From contig JACPPA010000038.1 in NCBI GenBank assembly GCA_016191285.1, forward strand, positions 89,259 through 153,258: a stretch of DNA of 64,000 nt. The letters are read 5' to 3'. Shown here piece after piece: positions 58,551-64,000 of the stretch. Below the pieces are notes generated by a model. That model saw only the letters and a program-made list of their open reading frames with translations. It was not told the DNA's origin and searched no databases. This stretch comes from Gammaproteobacteria bacterium (GTDB lineage Bacteria; Pseudomonadota; Gammaproteobacteria; Ga0077536). Both the position numbers and the translations under genes were made by a program. Within the stretch, counting starts at the first letter, position 1. Every line of letters starts with the position of its first letter.

Positions 58551-59716
58551 TACTTGCCGCCTCCCGCTGCGGCGACCACTTTCCGCGCGGCGTCGCTCAA
58601 TTCATCCGCACTGGTGATGGCAAGCTTGCTCTCGGCGAGCAAGCGCTTTCCTTCGTTGACATTCGTCCCTTCAAGTCGAACGACCACCGGAACCGACACA
58701 CCGATTTCTTTTACCGCCGCGATAATGCCGGTCGCGATCAGATCGCAACGGACGATTCCGCCGAAAATATTGACGAGGATGGCTTTGACATTCGGATCCG
58801 AGCAAATGATTTTGAAAGCTTCGGCGACCCGTTCGGCGGTAGTGCCGCCGCCGACATCCAAGAAGTTGGCAGGTTCGCCGCCGCTCAACTTGATGATGTC
58901 CATCGTCGCCATCGCGAGTCCCGCGCCGTTGACCATACAGGCGATATTGCCGTCGAGCGTCACATAGTTGAGATCGAACTCCTTGGCGCGGCGTTCCTTT
59001 TCGTCCTCCTGGCTGGGATCGCGCCAGTCGGCGATCGACTGCCGGTAGAGCGCGTTGTCGTCCACATTTATTTTGCCGTCGAGCGCCGCGAGACTGCCGT
59101 CGGTGAGGATGGCCAACGGATTGATCTCGAGGAGGCTGATGTCTTTATCGATGAATAAGCGGTAAAGCCCCTTGAGAATGGTCGCGAGTTGCTTGCGTTG
59201 CGCCTCATTAAGCTCAAGGGCGAACCCAAGGCGTCGTGTTTGGTAATCCTGCAAGCCTAAAACCGGCTCGACTTTGACCGTGAAAATCTTCTCCGGCGTG
59301 ATCGCCGCGACTTCCTCGATATCCATGCCGCCGGCGCGCGAGGCCATGAACGTGACGCGTTTCGAACTGCGGTCGACCAAGGCGCCTAAATAAAGTTCGT
59401 GGGCAATTTGCGCCGCGCTATCTACCAGCACGCAGTTGATGGGTTGTCCACCTGGGCCTGATTGTTTAGTCACGAGCTGAGTACCGAGCAAGGCCTTGGC
59501 GGCAGCGCGTACTTCGGCGATGGTTTTCACGAATTTTACGCCGCCCGCCTTGCCGCGCCCGCCCGCATGCACCTGCGCTTTCACCAGCCACGCACTGCCG
59601 CCAAGGGCTTCAGCGTGTGCCGCGGCTTCGTCGGGCGTGGTGGCAGGTTTGCCAGGCAGAATCGGCACGCCGTAATCCGCAAAGAGGCGTTTCGCTTGGT
59701 ATTCGTGCAGGTTCAT
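58550..59716 (-). CDS. sucC: SucC, succinyl-CoA synthetase beta subunit
   Basis: Beta subunit that holds the nucleotide site of succinyl-CoA synthetase. It has 388 residues, the same as E. coli SucC. The start [18 protein letters not shown] is typical; the ATP-grasp domain has [17 protein letters not shown] (about 45-61). [14 protein letters not shown] gives the Mg site, and [16 protein letters not shown] lies in the C-terminal domain. The neighbours sucAB and lpd are not present here. The 282 bases upstream separate it from the divergent small gene at 59999. Confidence 0.97.
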   Translation of the reverse strand: MNLHEYQAKRLFADYGVPILPGKPATTPDEAAAHAEALGGSAWLVKAQVHAGGRGKAGGVKFVKTIAEVRAAAKALLGTQLVTKQSGPGGQPINCVLVDSAAQIAHELYLGALVDRSSKRVTFMASRAGGMDIEEVAAITPEKIFTVKVEPVLGLQDYQTRRLGFALELNEAQRKQLATILKGLYRLFIDKDISLLEINPLAILTDGSLAALDGKINVDDNALYRQSIADWRDPSQEDEKERRAKEFDLNYVTLDGNIACMVNGAGLAMATMDIIKLSGGEPANFLDVGGGTTAERVAEAFKIICSDPNVKAILVNIFGGIVRCDLIATGIIAAVKEIGVSVPVVVRLEGTNVNEGKRLLAESKLAITSADELSDAARKVVAAAGGGK

Positions 59717-59998
59717 CGATCTATATCCCCATTATTCGATGGCCGATCGCGCAATCAGCCGGCGCTCGGCAAGTCAAAATCCTTACCATTAGTCCTGGAC
59801 CGTGTCGGGCAGCGTTCGGTTTGAATAGCTTCTTGTTTGATGCCAGCAGAGTGGTGAATATAACGGCCGCCACGCACCAAGGCTAGAATTACGCTTGGCT
59901 TCGCACGTCATTCGTCGCCAGCCACTTACCGGTGGGCACTATATCGGATCGATGTCGCGGATAGAATGCGGTGGGGCAAAGATCAACGGAGTGTAGGC

Positions 59999-60205
59999 AT
60001 GGGATTACGACTGCTCATTATCGTCGGCGCCATATGGTTCGCACTGCGTGTTTATCGTCGATACCGGTTGGGCATCAAGCGCGAGCGCGGCACCCATGCG
60101 GAGAAAATGGTTCAGTGCGCGGTGTGCGGCGTCTATTTGCCCGAGCCTGAAGCGAAGCGCGAAAGGCCAGGGGTGTTTCGTTGTCCCGCGCATCAAGCAC
60201 ATTAG
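59999..60205 (+). CDS. PP0621-type small membrane protein
   Basis: Protein of 68 residues with one N-terminal membrane helix (about 2-18) and a basic juxtamembrane stretch. A small zinc-ribbon-like end has Cys40 and Cys43 (CAVCG) and Cys62 with His65 (RCPAH). The ATG at 59999 has GGAG seven bases upstream. It resembles the PP0621 family that stands before pilS in Pseudomonas and other gammaproteobacteria. Function is unknown; the place suggests, but does not show, a link to pilus control or envelope sensing. Confidence 0.8.
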   Translation: MGLRLLIIVGAIWFALRVYRRYRLGIKRERGTHAEKMVQCAVCGVYLPEPEAKRERPGVFRCPAHQAH

Positions 60206-60267
60206 CGTTGCCGATGCAGGACCTGCCATTGGCAATTGTCGGCGTTGGCGGCTCGCGAGCTTCATAG

Positions 60268-61884
60268 GTGTTCAATACGCAACGGCAGAACGATCCCACA
60301 AACCACGACGCCAGAGCGTGGACCGCGCTTCGCTATTTCAACCTGTACCGGCTGATTATCGCTGGCCTTTTCGCGTTGCTAGCGACCTTGGGGCGCTTAC
60401 CCCCGACGTTCACGCAATTCGATATCCGCTTGCTCGCCTGGTCCGCCATGGGCTACTTGTTCGCCGCCGTCGGGCTGCAAATCGCCATCGAGCGGCGCTG
60501 GGCGAATCTTTATCGAATTCGCAATGTCCAGGTCTTGGTCGACGTTGGAGCGCTCACGTTGCTGATGCATGCGAGTGGGGGCGCGGCGGGCGGCTTCGGT
60601 ATTTTGTTGGTGGTTGCGATCGCCGGTGCTTGCCTCATTGCACGGTGGCGGGCGGCGGTGTCGTTCGCGGCGCTCGCCACGCTTGCGGTGTTAGGCGAAA
60701 CCGTTTACGGCATGTTGAACTTAGGTTACGAAGTCGCGAGCTACACGCAGGCGGGCCTGCTCGGCGCGGCGTTGTTCGGCACCGCGATTCTGGCCTCGGT
60801 CTTGGCCGAGCAGGCGCGCGGCAGCGAAGCGCTCGCGGCGCGGCGCGCGCTGGATATAGAGCGGTTGTCACAACTCAACCAGCACATCGTGCAGCGCATG
60901 CGCTCCGGAATCGTCGTGCTCGACGCGAACGAACGTGCGGTGGTCGTGAACGAATCCGCGCGCAAATTCCTCGATCTTGACGATGACGCGATCGGCGGGT
61001 CATTGCTCGATCATCAAGACGCACTCGCCACCGCGCGCGCCGAGTGGCGGGCACGCGGTGAAAATCGTAAAACACCGTTGAAACTCGAACGCGGCGCGGA
61101 AGTAATCGTCTCGTTCACGCAGCTCGGCGATGCTGACACCGAAGGTACGTTGGTGTTTATTGAAGACGCGGCCGAAAGCCAGCAACGTGCGCAGCAAATC
61201 AAATTAGCCTCACTCGGCCGCCTGACCGCCAGCATCGCGCATGAAATTCGCAATCCGTTGGGCGCCATCAGTCATGCCGGTCAGTTATTATCAGAATCGC
61301 CGGAATTGAATAAAGACGATCTGCGCCTCACGCAGATCATCGTCGAGCATGCGGCACGCATGAACGAGATCGTCAAGAATGTGATGATGATCGGACGGCG
61401 CGACCTTAGCGTCAGCGAAAGTTTTTTTTTGCAGCCGTGGCTTGAAAAATTCATCGCCGAATTTTGCGAACAGCGCGCGCTGTCCAGTGCGACGGTGGTG
61501 AGCGATTGGGCCGAACCCGGCATTACGGTGCGCATGGATAAGAGCCACTTACACCAGGTCCTCTGGAATCTCTGTGAGAACGCCTTGCGCTATAGTACGG
61601 TAGACCCCAAGGTGCGTTTCGCGGCAGGACACGCGGCCGAAAATGGGCGTCCCTATGTCGATCTCATCGATACCGGACCGGGGATGTCGAAGGAGGTCGC
61701 GGAGCAGGTGTTTGAACCGTTTTTTACCGGCGAGCGTGGCGGTACCGGGCTCGGCTTATATATCGCGCGCGAACTTTGCGAGGCCAACCAGGCGACTTTG
61801 CGCTTGCTCGATCACAGATCCGGCGGGTGCCATTTTCGACTAACCTTTGCGCATCCCGCGCGTCAGCAATTGAGTGCGCTCTGA
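60268..61884 (+). CDS. pilS: PilS, sensor kinase of the type IV pilin system
   Basis: Membrane histidine kinase that controls PilR; in Pseudomonas PilA in the membrane acts on PilS. The 538-residue protein starts at a GTG and has six membrane helices at about 26-190. A PAS-like domain follows (about 205-310). The H-box SIAHEIRNP has the phospho-acceptor His325, and the ATPase motifs NALRYS, DTGPGM and GTGLGLYI are complete. It is followed by pilR after one base. Confidence 0.95.
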   Translation: MFNTQRQNDPTNHDARAWTALRYFNLYRLIIAGLFALLATLGRLPPTFTQFDIRLLAWSAMGYLFAAVGLQIAIERRWANLYRIRNVQVLVDVGALTLLMHASGGAAGGFGILLVVAIAGACLIARWRAAVSFAALATLAVLGETVYGMLNLGYEVASYTQAGLLGAALFGTAILASVLAEQARGSEALAARRALDIERLSQLNQHIVQRMRSGIVVLDANERAVVVNESARKFLDLDDDAIGGSLLDHQDALATARAEWRARGENRKTPLKLERGAEVIVSFTQLGDADTEGTLVFIEDAAESQQRAQQIKLASLGRLTASIAHEIRNPLGAISHAGQLLSESPELNKDDLRLTQIIVEHAARMNEIVKNVMMIGRRDLSVSESFFLQPWLEKFIAEFCEQRALSSATVVSDWAEPGITVRMDKSHLHQVLWNLCENALRYSTVDPKVRFAAGHAAENGRPYVDLIDTGPGMSKEVAEQVFEPFFTGERGGTGLGLYIARELCEANQATLRLLDHRSGGCHFRLTFAHPARQQLSAL

Positions 61885-61885
61885 A

Positions 61886-63241
61886 ATGACTGTGCGACAA
61901 CTGGCCTTGATCGTCGATGATGAACCGGCGATTCGCGAACTGGTCACGATTACTCTCGGGCGCATGGGCATCGAGTGCTGCTCGGCGGCGAATCTGCGCG
62001 AAGCGAAAGCCGCGCTGGAAGAACAAAAAATCGCGATTTGTCTGACCGATATGCGCCTGCCAGATGGCAACGGGTTGGAGCTGGTCGCCCATATTCAGCA
62101 GCGGCATTCGGATGTGCCGGTGGCGATGATCACGGCCCATGGCAACATGGAGACCGCGATTCAGGCCTTGAAAGCCGGCGCCTTCGATTTCGTCAACAAG
62201 CCCGTCGACATCAACGATTTAAGAAGTCTGGTCGCGCAAGCATTAAAGCTCGGTGCGCTCAAGGGGGAAGCCAGTTCCGGCGCACCGTCACGCGAGCTCA
62301 TCGGACGTTCACACAGCATTCGTCAACTACACGAGACGATAGCAAAGGTCGCTCGCAGTCAGGCGCCGGTCTATATCAGCGGCGAGTCTGGAACCGGTAA
62401 AGAGTTGGTCGCGCGCCTGATCCATCTGCACGGACCGCGTGGCACACAGGCCTTTGTGCCGGTGAATTGCGGCGCGATTCCGCATGATCTGATCGAAAGC
62501 GAACTGTTTGGACATTTGCGGGGAAGTTTCACGGGCGCCGTCGCGGACAAGGCAGGCTTATTCCAAGCCGCGCACAACGGGACCTTGTTTCTGGATGAAG
62601 TCGCCGATTTACCGCTACAAATGCAAGTAAAGCTCTTGCGCGCGATCCAGGAAAAGCGCATTCGCCGCGTCGGCGCCGCGCAAGAAGAAGCCGTGGATTG
62701 CAGGATCTTGTCCGCGACTCACCAGGACTTGAGCGAGTTGGTCGACGCCGGGACTTTTCGCCAGGATCTCTACTATCGCATTAACGTCATCGAATTGAAG
62801 GTGCCGCCGCTCCGCGCGCGCGGTGACGATATCCTGCTGTTGACCGAACACATTCTCGCGCGTTTGGCGGAAACCAACGGCGCTACGCGATTCGAACTCA
62901 CGAGCGCTGCGCGCGAGGCGCTGTTGGCTTATCGGTTCCCAGGCAATGTGCGCGAGCTGGAGAACATTCTCGAACGCGCGGTAACACTGTGCGAAGGCAC
63001 GGCGATTCAGGTTGCCGACCTTAGGCTGCCCGAACCGGTCAGGTCGATGGAAACGAACCAAGGAGCATCCGAGCTTAAGCAGGACGCTGGAGAACTCCAG
63101 ACTTTTCTCGACGAGGTTGAGCGCAAGCGTATCTTGGACGCCTTGGAAAAGACGCGTTGGAATAAGACGCAGGCGGCGAAGCTGCTGGGCATTAGCTTCC
63201 GTGCGTTGCGGTATCGACTGGAAAAATTGGGGTTGGACTGA
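61886..63241 (+). CDS. pilR: PilR, sigma-54-dependent response regulator
   Basis: NtrC-type activator of pilA. The 451-residue product has a receiver domain with Asp11, Asp12, Asp55 (phospho-site) and Lys105. The AAA+ domain has Walker A GESGTGKE at 166-173, and the sigma-54-contact loop reads GSFTGA (213-218), a common form of GAFTGA. A Fis-type helix-turn-helix ends the protein (TQAAKLLGISFRALRYRLEKL in two parts). I start it at the ATG at 61886, one base after pilS; the frame four codons upstream is unlikely. Confidence 0.96.
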   Translation: MTVRQLALIVDDEPAIRELVTITLGRMGIECCSAANLREAKAALEEQKIAICLTDMRLPDGNGLELVAHIQQRHSDVPVAMITAHGNMETAIQALKAGAFDFVNKPVDINDLRSLVAQALKLGALKGEASSGAPSRELIGRSHSIRQLHETIAKVARSQAPVYISGESGTGKELVARLIHLHGPRGTQAFVPVNCGAIPHDLIESELFGHLRGSFTGAVADKAGLFQAAHNGTLFLDEVADLPLQMQVKLLRAIQEKRIRRVGAAQEEAVDCRILSATHQDLSELVDAGTFRQDLYYRINVIELKVPPLRARGDDILLLTEHILARLAETNGATRFELTSAAREALLAYRFPGNVRELENILERAVTLCEGTAIQVADLRLPEPVRSMETNQGASELKQDAGELQTFLDEVERKRILDALEKTRWNKTQAAKLLGISFRALRYRLEKLGLD

Positions 63242-63248
63242 CGCTGCG

Positions 63249-63265
63249 GTGACAAAACTTGTCAC
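63249..63265. promoter_or_regulatory. Candidate PilR-binding inverted repeat
   Basis: GTGACAA and TTGTCAC are exact inverted copies around AAC, eight bases after the pilR stop and about 115 bases upstream of the sigma-54 element. Enhancer sites of PilR in Pseudomonas carry TGTC cores, and the position fits an NtrC-type activator. The link to PilR is inferred. Confidence 0.5.
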
Positions 63266-63380
63266 AAAGTACCTGCTGGCTGTTATCGATATCGAACTCG
63301 CTGCCGTCGTAATTCTGATTAACTACTATTCCTTGGAGTGAAGTGTGAGGTCGAGCAGATTTAGGGGTAGTTTCTTAACT

Positions 63381-63396
63381 TGGCATGTTTGCTGCT
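63381..63396 (+). promoter_or_regulatory. Sigma-54 promoter of pilA
   Basis: TGGCATG and CTGCT place the GG (63382-63383) and GC (63394-63395) with the exact spacing of a -24/-12 element (consensus TGGCACG, four bases, TTGCW). Start of transcription near 63407 gives a leader of about 105 bases. PilR upstream is the expected activator. Confidence 0.75.
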
Positions 63397-63511
63397 CACT
63401 ATTACTGCAACGCGCTGCCGGGCCACGCTCGTCGGTGTCGGAAGCAAGGTGCACCGCTGAGTTAGCGCGGACAGTAAATAGACGTAACTGAACGATTTTA
63501 GGAGAACAGGC

Positions 63512-63949
63512 ATGAAACGAGTACAAACGGGTTTTACCCTCATCGAATTGATGATCGTGGTCGCGATCATCGGCATCTTGGCCGCGGTTGCGATTCCGGC
63601 CTATCAGGATTACACCCTCCGCGCGAAAGTGACGGAAGGCTTGTCGTTGGCCGCGGGCGGTAAGACATCGGTCTCGGAGTACTTCTCAAGCAATGGCGCC
63701 CTGCCAACCAGCAATGTTCAGGCCGGCATGGCGTTGTCGACATCGATCACCGGCAATAACGTCTCTAGCGTGAACGTTTTAGCTAATCCTGCTGGCGTCA
63801 TCGAGGTGACTTTTAGCGGGGCGTCGACTAGTCCGATCTTTAATAAGGTCTTGCGCCTAACCCCCACGACCTCGGCCGGGAAAATCGTGTGGAGCTGCTC
63901 GAAGAACAATACGGTGGAGCCGAAATATCGTCCGTCGTCCTGCCGCTAG
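63512..63949 (+). CDS. pilA: PilA, type IV major pilin
   Basis: Structural subunit of the type IV pilus. The 145-residue prepilin has a short leader MKRVQTG cut by PilD before Phe8. The mature protein starts [20 protein letters not shown], with the required Glu5. The globular part is followed by a C-terminal disulfide loop between Cys129 and Cys144. It resembles the type IVa pilins of Neisseria and Pseudomonas. An AGGAG site precedes the ATG. Transcription should depend on sigma-54 and PilR. Confidence 0.96.
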   Translation: MKRVQTGFTLIELMIVVAIIGILAAVAIPAYQDYTLRAKVTEGLSLAAGGKTSVSEYFSSNGALPTSNVQAGMALSTSITGNNVSSVNVLANPAGVIEVTFSGASTSPIFNKVLRLTPTTSAGKIVWSCSKNNTVEPKYRPSSCR

Positions 63950-63982
63950 TAACGCGCTTCGTTTTACTGCAATTCGTTGTAC

Positions 63983-64000
63983 GCCACGGTTCGCCGTGGC
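63983..64000 (+). terminator. Terminator hairpin after pilA (cut by the window end)
   Basis: GCCACGG, loop TTCG and CCGTGGC form a stable 7-bp UUCG hairpin 33 bases after the pilA stop. The window ends at the last stem base, so the T-run cannot be checked. A strong terminator is expected after a highly made pilin gene. Confidence 0.6.

Overview
The window is a G+C-rich, almost gap-free piece of a gammaproteobacterial chromosome. Gene content and order argue for this: queA-tgt-yajC-secDF, murA-hisGD, petABC-sspAB, dolP-diaA-yraN-lpoA facing rsmI-rnpB, a complete mraZ-to-lpxC division and cell-wall (dcw) cluster, secA, argJ, a Nudix/ThiE-like fusion, zapD-coaE-pilDCB, clpB-pgeF-rluD facing bamD, nadE-sucDC, and pilSR-pilA. 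The order resembles that of Pseudomonas and the purple-sulfur-type gammaproteobacteria, but several blocks usual there are missing (mlaFED and mlaB, hisC, yacG). I cannot name a genus. I see no insertion sequence, prophage, CRISPR array, toxin-antitoxin pair or tRNA gene.

Layout. 1-4717 (+): tRNA queuosine modification (QueA end, Tgt), then the Sec accessory proteins YajC, SecD and SecF. 4753-7530 (+): PdxB (vitamin B6), PurT (purines), GloA (methylglyoxal detoxification). 7665-11790 (+): MlaC, IbaG, MurA, HisG, HisD. 12019-15680 (+): the cytochrome bc1 operon petABC followed by stringent-starvation proteins SspA and SspB. 15685-19156 (-): DolP, DiaA, YraN and LpoA, envelope and replication-control genes. 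LpoA faces RsmI (+), and the RNase P RNA follows RsmI. 20781-39495 (+): the dcw cluster, mraZ rsmH ftsL ftsI murE murF mraY murD ftsW murG murC murB ddl ftsQ ftsA ftsZ lpxC. From mraZ to murG every junction overlaps. A sigma-70-type promoter and three MraZ boxes precede mraZ.

39549-45082: a DciA-like gene (-), then secA, argJ and a Nudix-TMP synthase-like fusion (+). 45095-53930 (-): zapD, coaE, pilD, pilC, pilB, clpB and pgeF, with rluD upstream of pgeF. 55055-55849 (+): bamD, followed by a REP-like inverted repeat. 55966-59716 (-): nadE, sucD, sucC. 59999-63949 (+): a small membrane protein of the PP0621 type, the PilS/PilR two-component system, a sigma-54 promoter with a likely PilR site, and the type IV pilin pilA.

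The genes serve three linked themes. The first is envelope growth and division: peptidoglycan precursors, the divisome, LpoA, BamD, LpxC and Sec. The second is type IV pili: pilin, prepilin peptidase, assembly ATPase, platform protein and their regulators. The third is core respiration and cofactors. I did not find a convincing undescribed system. The interest is in regulatory architecture and in single-protein departures from family: a 42-bp palindrome just downstream of a pet promoter, divergent start codons sharing one CATG, convergent stop codons forming the two ends of one hairpin, a heat-shock promoter for clpB, a PilB that has lost its usual zinc cysteines, and an SspA without the thioredoxin-fold cis-proline.
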